Positions 34,160 through 45,597 of a stretch of DNA of 64,000 bases are shown one piece after another. The notes beneath the pieces are model-generated. The model was not told where the DNA came from. It was given only the letters and a program-made list of their open reading frames with translations, and did not search any database. The translations under genes were made by a program, and so were the position numbers. Source of the stretch: Eublepharis macularius (taxonomy: Eukaryota; Chordata; Lepidosauria; Squamata; Eublepharidae); NCBI RefSeq assembly GCF_028583425.1, contig NC_072807.1, positions 31,935,001 to 31,999,000 on the forward strand, read 5' to 3'. Each line of letters opens with the position of its first letter. The stretch's first letter is position 1.

Positions 34160-36069
34160 CTACGCCTGGACGCTCCCCCGTTGGCCTCCGAGGGTGCTTC
34201 CTCTGCTGCCCAGTTTCTGGACAGGCTTCGACCTTTTTTGCCCTGTTGGCAACGTGTTACTTCTGACGCTTGGGTCCTGTCCATTGTGGCCCATGGTTAC
34301 AAGTTAATGTTTACGGATGCACCCCCTCTCTCTCTCCCTCCCCGTTGTTCTCCATGTTGTGATGTTGTGTTACACAATAATGTTATGGAGTTGGTTACCA
34401 AAGGTGCTGTCCGGGTGGTCAATGTCTCTACTTCCCCCTGGGGATTTTATTCCAGATACTTCCTTGTGGATAAGAAGGGTGGAGGTTCCCGGCCTATCTT
34501 AGACCTTCGAGGCCTCAATGGTTATTTGAAGGCTGAGAAGTTTCGCATGCTGACCCTGGCGCGAGTCATGGAACTCCTGGAAGTGGGCGTCTGGCTGGCC
34601 ATTCTAGACCTGAAGGATGCCTACTTCCACATTTCTATATTTGAGGGCCACAGGAAATACCTGCGGTTTGTGTATGGGGATTCTGTGTATGAATATACAG
34701 TGTTGCCCTTCGGGCTAGCCTCTGCACCCAGAGTGTTCACAAAGTGCATGGCCACCGTAGTGGCATACCTGCGGTCCCAGGGTTGCTTTATCTACCCGTA
34801 CCTGGATGACTGGCTCCTGGTGGGACCCTCACCTGACTCTCTCCAGGCCCATATTGCCCTCACTTTGTCCGTGCTGGCTAGGCTGGGCTTGGTGGTTAAT
34901 GGGGATAAGTCTATCCTGACCCCAGGCATGGCCATTAGGTTTATTGGGGTCCATTTCAATTCCCTGCTGGGTAGAGCCTACCTGCCCCCAGACCGGTTGG
35001 CCAGGCTTTCCGCTTTGGCCCGGCATTTTATGCATTGCCGGTATCAGACTGCCCTTTTGGTTCAGACTCTGTTGGGCCTTATGGCCTCCACCACAGGGGT
35101 GGTTTTCTTTGCGCGCCTGCGTATGAGGCCTCTGCAAAACTGGTTTGTCCGGAGGTACAACCCCCTCGCCATGGGTCAGCACCAGAGGTTTTCCATCCCC
35201 AGGGTGGTGCTGCGCTCTCTGGCCTGGTGGACTGTCCCTGGGAACCTGTCTGAAGGTTGTCCTTTCGGCCCCTTCCTACCTGAGGTCACGGTTTCTACCG
35301 ATGCCTCCAACTTGGGATGGGGGGGGCGCTCAGGGCTCAGGGCATCTGGTCCCCATCTGAGGCATCCATGCATATCAACCTTCTTGAGCTTAGGGCGATC
35401 CGTTACTCCCTCGCTTCTTTTGCAGATGCCATTCGGAACAGGAGGGTTCAGGTCCTGTCGGACAATACCACGGCCTGCTACTACCTCAACAAGCAGGGAG
35501 GGACGGTCTCGCTCAAGCTCTGCAAGGAGGCAACGACTCTATGGAATTGGGCCATGGTCAACAACGTCCTTCCCAGAGCCGTGCACATTGCCGGGGATCT
35601 CAACACCTCGGCGGATGCGCTGAGCAGGGTGTTTTTGCCTCAGCACGAGTGGTCCCTAAACAGGGTTTACCTCGACCAGGTTTTCCGCACATGGGGCACG
35701 CCGTTGGTCGACCTCTTCGCCACTGCCCGCAACAAACAGGCCCCGCTGTTCTGCTCCCGGGCCGGCATTGGCCGCCACTCCCTAGGGGATGCCTTCCAAA
35801 TACCTTGGTCCCCAGGGCTCTTTTATGCCTTCCCGCCCTTCCCGCTCCTGTACAAGGTTCTTTCCAGGGTCAGGGCCTTCCGAACCCACTGTATCCTCGT
35901 TGCCCCTCGGTGGCCTCGCCAGGATTGGTTCCCCCTTTTACTTTCCCTGTCCCAGGGGCGATGCCTCTCCCTGCCTCACGCCCCGGACCTCTTAACCAGG
36001 GACGGGGTGTGGCATCACGATGTGGCTGTACTGAATCTGACTGCCTGGCTTCTGGGCACCCGGGAGTGA
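34160..36069 (+). CDS. DIRS RT-RNase H-methyltransferase-like ORF, one frame break
   Basis: Open from the codon after the gag stop (same frame) to TGA 36067-36069. Counting from 34160, the reverse transcriptase palm has LDLKDAY (D150) and YLDD (214-217), the catalytic aspartates. RNase H acidic residues are coded at 35300 (TDAS), 35386 (LLELRAI), 35461 (LSDNTT) and 35614 (ADAL). A region at ~35700-35945 (VDLFATARN..., LFYAFPPFPLL, ILVAPRWP) resembles the Dam-like methyltransferase domain known in DIRS pol. The frame breaks at a run of eight Gs (35319-35326), where one G appears to be missing; this could be real or a homopolymer read error. The first ATG in frame (within YKLMF, near 34307) lies inside the conserved pre-RT block, so translation probably enters from gag through the TGA. 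The last part overlaps the recombinase ORF. Confidence 0.88.
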
Positions 36070-37085
36070 GCCTCTCTTCTGGAGTGCTTGGGGTGATCTT
36101 GAATGCCCGGAAACCGTCCACCAGGTTGTCCTATCAGAGGAAGTGGTCACGTTTTTCCCGGTGGTTGGCCCTGAAGGGGGTTTCTCCCTTTAGTTGCCCG
36201 CTTCCTGTCATCCTGGACTACCTCCTGGAACTCTGCTCCCAGGGCCTTGCGTTTTCCAGTGTTAAGGTCCACATGGCTGCAATCTCTGCCTTCCATGAGC
36301 AGATTGATGGGAAGACAGTTTTTACTCACTGGCTTTCCAAGCAGTTCCTGAAGGGCCTGTTCAAGACCTTCCCTCCTAGGGCCCATCCCATTCCGCAATG
36401 GAGTCTCTCCCTGGTTCTCTCCCGGCTGATGCTCCAGCCCTTTGAGCCTCTATCTTCTTGTCCCCTACCTTTGCTCACTCAGAAGGTGGCTTTCCTGGTA
36501 GCAATCACGTCCTCTAGGCGTGTTGGGGAGCTGTCTGCCCTGCGGTGTGACCCTCCCTTCCTGCAGTTTTTCCCTGGTACTGTCATGCTCCACACTAGCA
36601 TGGAGTTTCTGCCCAAGGTAGTCTCAAGGTTTCACCTACAGCAAAAGGTGTTCCTCCCTTCCTTTTTTCCAACACCTTCATCCCCAGGGGAACGAGCACT
36701 ACACACGTTGGATGTAAAGCGTGCTTTATTGTTTTATTTGCACCGCACCAAATGTTTCAGGAAGTCTCCTGCCCTGTTTGTGTGTTACTCTGGCCCTCGC
36801 AAGGGCTCACCTGCTTCTGCCCAGTCCATCTCTCGCTGGATTGTGTCTACGATTAAACTTTGCTATCAGCATGCTGGAGTCCAGTGTCCCTTGTTGGTTA
36901 CCGCTCATTCCACTCGAGCGCAAGCTGCTTCTGCTGCCTTCCTACGAGGAGTGCCGCTCCGGGACGTCTGCCAAGCTGCGACATGGTCCACTGCAGACAC
37001 TTTCATCAAGCACTATTCTGTGGATGTGCATGCACGACGTGACTCGGCTGTGGGCACAGCTGTCCTGCAGTCCTTGTTCAAGTAG
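35961..37085 (+). CDS. DIRS tyrosine recombinase
   Basis: 374 codons from ATG 35961, the last in-frame ATG before the conserved N-terminal (core-binding) region. The frame is open further upstream to before 35541, but there it shadows pol. The family signature is complete: R187 (TSSRRVGEL), H316-x-x-R319 (AHSTRAQ), W342 (AATWST) and nucleophile Y352 (FIKHYSV). The N-terminal part (STRLSYQRKWSRFSRWL) is the SAM-like DNA-binding arm. In DIRS elements this enzyme inserts the circular cDNA and replaces the DDE integrase of LTR elements. It overlaps pol by 109 nt in the -1 frame relative to the downstream pol frame, so re-initiation or frameshifting is possible. Intact by reading: no stop or frame break seen. 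Confidence 0.9.
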   Translation: MPLPASRPGPLNQGRGVASRCGCTESDCLASGHPGVSLSSGVLGVILNARKPSTRLSYQRKWSRFSRWLALKGVSPFSCPLPVILDYLLELCSQGLAFSSVKVHMAAISAFHEQIDGKTVFTHWLSKQFLKGLFKTFPPRAHPIPQWSLSLVLSRLMLQPFEPLSSCPLPLLTQKVAFLVAITSSRRVGELSALRCDPPFLQFFPGTVMLHTSMEFLPKVVSRFHLQQKVFLPSFFPTPSSPGERALHTLDVKRALLFYLHRTKCFRKSPALFVCYSGPRKGSPASAQSISRWIVSTIKLCYQHAGVQCPLLVTAHSTRAQAASAAFLRGVPLRDVCQAATWSTADTFIKHYSVDVHARRDSAVGTAVLQSLFK

Positions 37086-37126
37086 ACACTCACACCCGCC
37101 CCCATTGGTGAGATGCTAGTTACTCT

Positions 37127-37221
37127 CCCAATGTGGGGCTGCACAGAAGGACGAAGACGATAAACAGGGTTTCTCACCTGTAACTGTTGATCGTCGAGTC
37201 TCTTCTGTGCAGACACACATT
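37127..37221 (+). repeat. DIRS internal complementary region (circle-junction template)
   Basis: 37127-37161 is the exact reverse complement of the element's left end (31748-31782), and 37162-37221 is the exact reverse complement of its right end (37436-37495). They are joined head to tail with nothing between. This is the known DIRS arrangement thought to template joining of the two cDNA ends into a circle. It fixes the element's ends. Confidence 0.95.
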
Positions 37222-37284
37222 CCCTCCCGCCTGCCCCGCTGTGAGTGCTTGGTTTCTTCCATTGTTTCTCCGGCGGCTCAGGTG

Positions 37285-37495
37285 AACTGAGGGAATGCCG
37301 GGGACGTTCGGATATATATGCATTCAAAATTGGCGGGAACACCGGCGCGCATGCGCGGTGGATCCGAACGTCCCCCTCACATCTCTTAGAGCTAGAAAAA
37401 TCTTTTCCGCGGCTGGCCTGCGCCTGCGCAGTCCCAATGTGTGTCTGCACAGAAGAGACTCGACGATCAACAGTTACAGGTGAGAAACCCTGTTT
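37285..37495 (+). repeat. DIRS right inverted terminal repeat
   Basis: 37285-37440 mirrors the left repeat perfectly. The outer 55 nt (37441-37495) are specific to the right side, as expected for split DIRS ends. Confidence 0.93.
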
Positions 37496-38069
37496 TTCTC
37501 CACCCAACATGTTGTGCTCAGTGTGCATTTAAAAAAAAATCCGTAACTGTACTCTGTCTCTTGATGTATCTTCTCTCTGCATGCTTTAGTTTCTAAAAAG
37601 TTCCTAGTACAGAGGTATTGGAAGTGGTTTGTCACTGAATACAGCTTTGAAGTACTGGTCAAACAATGCTTTTACTTCATTGCTCTGCTAGAGATGATAC
37701 TGAGTCAACATTTGCAGAAGCCTTCCTATCTCTGTCATGTCACTTAGAGTTTAGACCTGTTAAAGTGGAACAGAATAGCTGAATCACTGGACTTGGCAAT
37801 ATCGGGGTTTACCTGAAGAGCTCTCACACACATGGAAAAGTATGGGCATTGGTTGGGTGACTGGTTGTGGGAGAGTTGGGACAGAGTGCTTTTTTCCCTT
37901 TCCCAATAAAAAAAACCCCAAGCCCAGTGATAGGATGGAATGCTCTCCCTAATATGGCTCACAAGCTAAGATCTATTATACAAAAGCCAGAACTAGATAT
38001 GTAAAATTTCTGGAAATCTTAAAGTCATGGGGAAAATTAAATATATGCAATACTTTTGTTATTAATTAT
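37496..38069. other. Intron 1, no feature recognised
   Basis: AT-rich flank to the right of the DIRS insertion. Short reverse ORFs without recognisable content. Confidence 0.4.
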
Positions 38070-38570
38070 GTTTAATTTAATTGATGTAATTTATAGTCCG
38101 CCTTTCTCACTGAGACTCAGGGTGGATTGCACTGTGTGAGATTAGTACAGTCAATTTCAAGGACATTTCCATAAACAATGTCATAGGGTAAATAAACACA
38201 AGTTTACAAAGACATGTCATTAGTAAGAATCCAATACAGAGTTGAAGAAATGCTGAATCAGAACATAAGCAATTCTAGGGCTGACATTAGACAACATGAA
38301 GCACAGGTAGCTCATAGGAGCACATATTTAAAAACAACAGGTAGTACGTAAGGCAACATAGTGTTGAAGTCAATGATCCTTAACTCATTAAAGCATCTGA
38401 GAGCCCCTTCCTACAATAAAAAAACCTTTTTGAATAATTTGGTTTTGCGTCTTTTGTGGAAAACCAAGAGAGTGGGAGCACTCCTGACCTCCTCAGGCAG
38501 GCTGTTCCACAGGGTAGGGACCACCACAGAGAAAACCCGTGTATGGACTCCTGTTGATTTCGCTCATGTG
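38070..38570 (-). mobile_element. L2/CR1-type LINE 3' region
   Basis: On the reverse strand the segment runs from a CACAGAGAAAACCC... CTGTTCCACAGGGTAGG motif region (38490-38550) to a terminal tail (AATCCACCCTGAGTCTCAGTGAGAAAGGCGG, reverse of 38100-38130). The same tail appears at 59690-59765 and 52920-52978. Confidence 0.55.
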
Positions 38571-39130
38571 CTTTAACAATAGGAATTGTATCGTTTAGAA
38601 CTTATGTACATTGTACCATTTGGCATAAGTAAAATTTCAATAAAGTATGAATGGCTTGGTTTTCTGCAAGAAAAAATTGAGAGTACTGTCATGGATATGG
38701 CTAGAACTATAGGGGAACATTTGCTGGATATGATGAAGAAAGTTATTCAAGACACACATGCACACAGAAACAGGGCTAGCCTGTCTCCATAACTGCACAG
38801 GCCACAAAGGGAGTTTAGAGGCCTAGAATAAAACAACTTTGAAGAAGGGCATAAAACAATAGAGTTACACAGTTGTATTGCCATGTGTAGATTTGAAGAG
38901 CCATCTAACTCATACTAATGCATTCAGTGTACCTCTGCAAGCCTGACCAGGCACCCCCTGGTCTGTTCTTGCGGGGAGCTCCTTGCAGGATGGTCACTGA
39001 GTGTGCCCCCGCCACAGGGCAGCCTGCTAGCCAGCTCATGAAGAGTGCCAGGAGAGAAGCCATGTTCTCAGGCAGCAGAGAATCACCATGGACAGTTTGC
39101 TCTGAGGCTGCCATTTCAAGACCAGGCTTC

Positions 39131-39834
39131 TGTCATGTTCACGGAGCCCAGCCTCACCCTGATATGCATATCACTGGAAGCCGCCCTGAGATGGAAGCTA
39201 CGTGCCGGCTGTCCGGAACACCTAATGGACGTGTGTCAGTACAACCACCGCATTCCAGGGCAGATGCCATCGAGACAACTCCAGCTTCCTGACAGATCCG
39301 ATCTACCCGCCCGGCACTCCCTCCCCTCCTTTGTCCCCTCTTCCCAAGGTGTCACTATCACACAATTAGACTCTAAAGTGGCCCATTAGCGATAGTTATA
39401 CAGCCATCAAGCTTTTGTTCCCCCTCCTGAGAACCACATGGAAGGCCCCCGCCTCAGGGTACATTTTTGGCTATTTAAGCAGGCTCTGCCTGACACTAGG
39501 TGCTCGGTGCTTGGCGCTGTGCCCGGCGCCAGGCTCAGCTGGGCACTGCACCCCCTCCCCAACCTCGCTGCTGGAATCTCTGCTTCTCGCCGTGATCAGG
39601 TAACATATTGCCTCTCTCTGCCATCGATCAAGTGGGAACCTGCTAATGCAAATGTCTCTGTATACTTTCCAACCTTAATTCTGAGTTCTTGTATGTCTGC
39701 TGTATGTAAGTGCTATGTCAGGCATATGCAACACTGTTAGTAAACATTATTTATTTGAATATTAGCCTCCTCTTTCTTGTCTGAGTAATCTGATGGACTG
39801 ACTCTGGTATACGTTGGTCAAAGATCTGCACTAG
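39131..39834 (+). mobile_element. LTR-like sequence, ends uncertain
   Basis: Starts TGTCATGTTCACGG. It is GC-richer than its surroundings, has a TATTTAAG box at 39472-39479 followed by a GC-rich leader, and a polyadenylation-like AACATTATTTATT near 39744. No coding partner, primer-binding site or verified duplication, so this remains a guess at a solo LTR. Confidence 0.28.
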
Positions 39835-41783
39835 CTCAAGCCAAACTGCATGCTGATTGCCCCTATAAAACAGCAGTTCTGGTAACAAAACCCTATAAAT
39901 ACGACAAGATAAACTGATAGCGAGCTTCTTCTTTGAAGGGGCTCCTTGCCTGTGACCTTCTTATTATCAGGTAAGATATTCTTTGGACTCATGTAATTGT
40001 TCTTAATAGTCTTTGTATTTGTTATAACGATTGTATGCTTTTTATTGATTGAGTTGTTAATAAGAATACAAAGTGAGTATGCTATAATAAGGCTTAAAAA
40101 GGAAGCAGAGAATCCATAATTGTATTTATTATTAGTGTACCATACCCAGTAACGAACCAAAAAACGTTATCTATGGTGTACCTCTGTTTAGGGGTTAAAC
40201 GATTTGAAATAAGAAAGCTAATTAGACACTCGGGGCTTCTTAAGTGCATGTTGGTATCTGAACCAGAGCAATCCAGAACCGTGCCCAGTATTCCAAAGAG
40301 AAATGCTTGTAAACTGCTGTACTCTGCTTTAGCGCATGCATCTTTTTGCCAGCTTGCCGGGGAGGTGGGGTGATGAAAGCTGAAAATTGAAAACACAAAT
40401 TTCGTAGTAGCCTAATTCAACATCTAGTTAAACTTTAACATTGAAAACATTGAACTTTTCAATAGCGTGTTATACACATTCTGGTAAATAGGCTGTATGT
40501 TTCTGTATAGGATTTATCAATAATGAATACTATAGATTAGTGATTTCCAACATGGGATCCCATGGACATTATTGTGTCCATTACCATCTTTCCTGGTGCT
40601 GGCTTGCTTCTTGAGTCTAAGGATCTGGAATGGAAGAGCAAAAACCAAAGAACTTTGGGTTGTTCCCTACCAGCCAGTAAGCTATTAAAATGCTATGCTC
40701 GTCACAACTGCATGCCCTTTCTTATATCTCTAGATATGGCACTCTTTACCTGGCTTTGCACAGTGACCAAACCTTCCCCTTGAAGCCAAACAGCATCTCT
40801 TTCCCAGGATTCTGGCTCTGCCTCAGGTTACTCCCAACGGCTGTGTTGCTGACTGAACTTGGTCTTCTCTCCCTCAAGGCTTGCCTGCATGTTACTCCAG
40901 TGAACTATTTGAGCAAGCAGCTCTCAAGGCAATGCTTTATTCTGCTGCAGAGACAAACAACTTGGGTTGCAGATCGCAATCGGATCCTTCATTTGTTAGT
41001 TCTTACCAGCAAATTTTCAGGGTGCCCCACCGACTGGGTATTCAGTCTCCTGTGGTTGACAGTGTCATATCTAGCTCTATATTTTCTCTATGGCTTAGAT
41101 TGATCCAAAGGCACCATCACAGAACTTTTTACCTTTCAAATATCTTCTATAAACCTTCACTTCTGTTCCTTTTTAAACTATGCCAACAGCCATGTTAACA
41201 GGTTGCTGTGCTCAAAAACCTGTTGCTTTAGCCCCTGTATCTCTCTGGAACCTTGGAATTGGAGGTCCTTACTTACTATGTTTAGTTCTGTCCTCTCTGC
41301 TGGGAGCCTACACCCAAACTTCTTGTGGCTATACTGTTTATTCAGATTTTGTCTTACAAACATTTTTTGCTCATTCCAAAAGACAAAATGTTTCAAAGGT
41401 GTCCCCCCCTTTACTACACTTAAAATTTCTAACCATTGGAAAAATGTATGTGTGTGGGGGGGGGTCCTTGGCTAAGGGGGATCAGACCCCCCCCAGTTTT
41501 CCTTCATGCATTCACAACTCTTAACTAGAACCCTATGAAGTTAATGATAAAAGCACCATATACTGTACACCAAGCTTTGCTTTAGTGGGGTTTTGAGGTA
41601 CTTTTATGATAGAATTGCAAATAAACCATCATTCCAAGTGTTTCATTGACTGGAAAAGAGCACTTAATGTGGTCTATTTTTTTAAAAAATGTTTGGAAAT
41701 AACAGTAATCAACTTTATACCACAATTGCTGTAGAAACTTTATTCACGAACAGTATCGAAGAGTAATACAATACCAAAGAGAG
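39835..41783. other. Intron 1, no feature recognised
   Basis: Several overlapping ORFs of 90-137 codons (40562-41524) show no domain or codon pattern I recognise. They overlap each other in different frames, which argues against coding. Confidence 0.4.
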
Positions 41784-41940
41784 CCAGTGTGTGTAGTGGT
41801 TAGAGTAGGATCTTGGAGACTGAGGTTCGAACCCTCATTTTGCCATGGAAGCTCACTGGGCGACCGTGGGCCAGTCACACCCTCTGGGCTTAACCTACCT
41901 TACAGGGCTGTTGTGAAGAAGAACATCTGGAATGTTAACT
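41784..41940 (+). mobile_element. tRNA-derived SINE
   Basis: A-box region GTGTGTAGTGGTTAGAG and a very good B box (GGTTCGAACCC, near 41825). The body TGGAAGCTCACTGGGCGACCGTGGGCCAGTCAC is shared with 24543-24770. It ends near 41925 (GGGCTGTTGTGAAG). Confidence 0.8.
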
Positions 41941-44900
41941 ATCTGGTTCATTTGATTAATGACTCAAAGCCGTATGAGATTTTCAGCAGGAATATATACT
42001 GTGATAAATCTGTTATAATAAACAGAAATTTGGGTAATGCATCTGCTGATGCTGTTGAAAATTATGGGGGGGGGCAGACTCAGTTGGCAGTGTGGAATGA
42101 GGTGGCAGAAGGGGAAGCATGCAGGATGGGCTTTCTGCACCACAGCTGCCATAGCCACTACCAGCCAGGTGCAGGGGTAGGTGTCTAGGCCTGGGGCAGA
42201 AATGTACATGGAATCCCACTGAGCAGTGGCCACTCCCCCAGTTTGTGTGCCCTCTTGCTCTGATCATGCTTGTAACTTCAGAACAGCAAAACAGAGAGGT
42301 ATTGGCATGGGTCTGTCTTCTTACCTAATGCACACAGAGCTTCATAACTGGAGGATGTTATTCTCATGCAGTTATATCTTACTAGCTTAAAACGAGTTTA
42401 AGTGTGTCATGTAGACAGGCTCAGTTTTCATCTTTAGTATTTATTGTTGAGCTCTAGTCCTGTCCTCTTCCCCATCCTGAATCCAGTGATTAAAGTTTCC
42501 TGCACACATTTTTTTCTGGTCATTTCAGATTGGTTAGAGCGTCAGCATCGTGTTCTTATGATCCAGATCTTCTGTACTGTACATTTATATTAAGTTTTAG
42601 CACTAAAGCAATTTCCCCCCTACTCTAGTTATTGTCAAAGTATTTGTTAAGAGTTACTGGTTTGCGTATATCCATTTGGAAAAAAACAACTTTGAAGATT
42701 TGGTTGTTTTTATACAAACCTGGGACTGTAGGCAACCGACAGTCTTACTAGCAGTGCCATCCTAAGTAGACTTTCACCCTTCTAATTCTGTTGAACACGG
42801 TTTGTTTAGAAGGCTGCAACTGTGCTTAGGATGGCAATGTAAAATCGCTTTGTTCAGCATCTTTGAACATGTTTAGCATTTATTTGCAGTGTTTTAAAAG
42901 CTCTGTTAACTGTTTAGCACAGTGAATGAGGCTGTGTTATCACAGTTGTAAAGCATGAGTTTTGTTGCTGTGATTCGCATGAAGACCTTGTTTCATCTTC
43001 TGTAATGAAGGATGGCATAGGAGCTAAATTAAGATTTTGCGCCTATTTCCCATTTCTGTTTAAATTTGCCATTACAATGATAGATTATGGTAGGTGTGAT
43101 AAGGTTAACAGTGGAATAAGCATTCTGAACTAAGGGAGCCTGTATTATGTTTTGTGGTGCAGAAGGGGCACCTCTTTAAAATAAGATATGGCATAGGTTT
43201 GCCCACACATTTGGCCATAAATGTTGGCTGTGATTTTTTCCCCTACTTCTTCCACTTCACACATGCTAATCTGCTGCTGGCTCTTCTTCCTCATTTTCAC
43301 TTTTCTTCTGTAGCACTCTGGCTAGTATTTTCTGTATCCCCCCCCCCCCCGCCCTGGTTTAACCATCTTGTGGATTTTTTTGTCCTACACGCTACCAGTA
43401 AATTCTGTTATGTCATTCATCCTTTCTGCTTCTGTGCAACTTAGGCCAGTCATATTTATTTTAAACCAAAGGTCATAACAAATGCAATTTAGGCTGTGTC
43501 TGTGCAGTTACAATTCTAGAGGTCACGTTTGCTCATTTGGCTGCAGAGTTGAATTGCATCATGTTGCTGCTAGCCAGTCAACTCTATTTTTATTATTCAA
43601 AATATTTATATCGTGTCTTAGGCCTGAGGTGGCTGACAAAGCAACAAGACCAGCATGCGCTACAGTGGCAACTAAGTGACAAACGGGGCAAGTGCTGGAT
43701 CGGCTTGTTCTTGGCTGTGGTATTTGAAACATAGACTTTGTCATAGGGCTCTTCACCCTGTGGCAGTGTATGCCCACCTCAGGAAGAGATAGACTTAGAT
43801 TGTGAGCCTTTGGACAAGAGCAAACAAATTGGCTGCACATCTTGCCACTAGCTTTCAAAATTTAGGTGAAAATGTTGGGAAAGCTAAAAAATAAAAACAC
43901 GCTTCATGCTGGAATTACTTCCTTTTGCTTCCTATAATATTTTGTTTTTAGAGTTGAGTCATACCTTCTGGCTCCTTCACAATGACTCTTTTGCTACATG
44001 GAGGTAATTTCCGTGTAAGTTGTCTTCTGTGAGTTATAACACTTGTTCGTGTTTCTGTGGCTATTATGAAAGGCAGAGCTTGAAATCTTTGTCCTTAACT
44101 GGCTTTTAAGCAATACATATGAACAGTCACACAACAATTTACCTTTTTTAAAAGTTCAAGAAAAATGGCTACTCTTCCCTAGCCTCTTCTGGCCAATAAG
44201 GTGACCTATTTGGGTTGTGGTGGGAGTTTACTTAGAAGTGAACGAATATAAAGAAACTCGGTATAAACAAACACACAGTTTTTCTAGAAATAATTTCTCT
44301 CCCACGAAGAAATCATTATGTGTTTTTGTATTCAGTTTGACAAATTCTTTTGAACATGTAAATCAGAAGTAGTATTTCATCGCTCCCCATAAAGTTGTCA
44401 ACGTTTCAGCTTTTCTCTAAAAAATTAAGTAATTTGGATTGACCGTTTAACTATTTTTCAGCCTTGTTTCACTTAGGAACAATCTCAAATGTAATGTAAT
44501 TCTGTACTCAGAATTGCAAGCTGTCTTTTGTTTGCAGTGATTAATTCTTATATTTAAGATTGGATGAATGTAAGAGCTTTACGCTCTCGATTTCAGCTAC
44601 TTTGGCATATAACTTGTAGCTGTACAGATTTTTAAAAAACAGTAAATTTTCAGTAAAGCAACAGAGAACAAGTCATGTTGATAATGTTCTTATACCAGCC
44701 CATTTCATACTATTTACACAATACTGTAGAATTCCCAGAAGAACCTGACATAATGCCCAGCTAAAATAAAAGCGTCAACAATCTGCTTGTAGCTTTGCCA
44801 CTGGAATAACATTTCATTCCCTTTCCCACAAATTTGCATCTACCAGAAGCAGTCTTCCTACTACAGTAACAGTTACAATTATTAATACAAGAACTTTTAT

Positions 44901-45449
44901 ACTGGAATTTCCAGGATAATCACAAATATAAAGTACAGGAAGAACAAAAACATCATGTTACATGGTTTTAACCAAGGGTGTTGTTTATGTTTTATTCATT
45001 TAATACAAAATTGATACTCCTGTAAGCTATCTTAGAATGAATTTTTCTGATTTAAAATGTCTTCCTATAAAGATGGTGTGGATATTCCTGGAAGAACAAT
45101 GCAGTAATTTCAAACAAAAAACTAGTATTCTAGAAAAATTAACTTTGGAGAAAGCTATAATAAAATAATGTATCACTGGTAAGGGATGCACAATCGGTTT
45201 CTCAGCAATAAATGGGCCTCCAATTGATTTTCTTGTTTATAATACCACCAACTAAAACAGAATCACCAGAAATGAATTTGTGACAGTCTGTTATATTCTC
45301 TTGGGATAAAAAGTTGATGGAATTTTTAATAAAAAGATTATGAGCACCAATATTAAACTACTACTATACAAAAGTGTAGAACAAGACATAAAACCTTTAT
45401 TGTGGAATAATTTAATACAGCAGAAACAAGTTATGATGGAACTATAAGT
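41941..45449. other. Intron 1, mostly unrecognised
   Basis: Contains one palindromic MITE of the GCAATCCT family (42748-42840) and a C homopolymer near 43341-43350. Otherwise AT-rich sequence without supported features. Confidence 0.4.
42748..42840. mobile_element. Palindromic MITE, GCAATCCT family (copy C)
   Basis: Ends GCAGTGCCATCCTAAGTAGA and TGTGCTTAGGATGGCAATG are mirrored. Interior more diverged than copies A and B. Confidence 0.6.
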
Positions 45450-45597
45450 GATTCTGCACACGTTGGATAATGCACTTTCAATCGTCTTTATAGATCATTT
45501 GGAACGGATTTTTGTACGTGTGGAACAAAAAATCCACCTCAAACGATTGATGATGTGCATTGAAAGTGCATTATCCAACGTGTGCGGAATCAGCCTA
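45450..45597. mobile_element. MITE copy 3, interior inverted
   Basis: Ends GATTCTGCACACGTTGGATAAT and ATTATCCAACGTGTGCGGAATC are nearly perfect inverted repeats. The interior is the reverse complement of that in copies 1 and 2. This is the best-preserved copy. Confidence 0.8.

Larger units (their letters stand above)
31748..37495 (+). mobile_element. DIRS-type tyrosine-recombinase retrotransposon, near full length
   Basis: A 5.75-kb element in NEO1 intron 1, sense orientation. Seen directly: inverted terminal repeats, gag-like, RT-RNase H-methyltransferase-like and tyrosine recombinase ORFs in that order, and an internal complementary region near the right end. DIRS elements replicate through a circular DNA and integrate with a recombinase, so they leave no target-site duplication; none is seen here (left flank ...AACCTGAAG, right flank TTCTCCACC). 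The GC-rich coding sequence contrasts with the AT-rich intron. Two one-nucleotide frame breaks are present; everything else looks young. The ends are placed from the internal complementary region and could be off by about 3 nt. Confidence 0.95.

Noticed and set aside
35541..35960. N-terminal extension of the recombinase ORF
   Set aside because: This part overlaps the conserved RNase H/methyltransferase-like coding region in another frame and has no recombinase similarity; the start is placed at 35961.
31748..37495. Target-site duplication for the DIRS element
   Set aside because: Flanks do not match, which is expected for recombinase-mediated integration.
40562..41524. Cluster of ORFs up to 137 codons in intron 1
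   Set aside because: Overlapping in different frames, no domain recognised, AT-rich composition like the surrounding intron.
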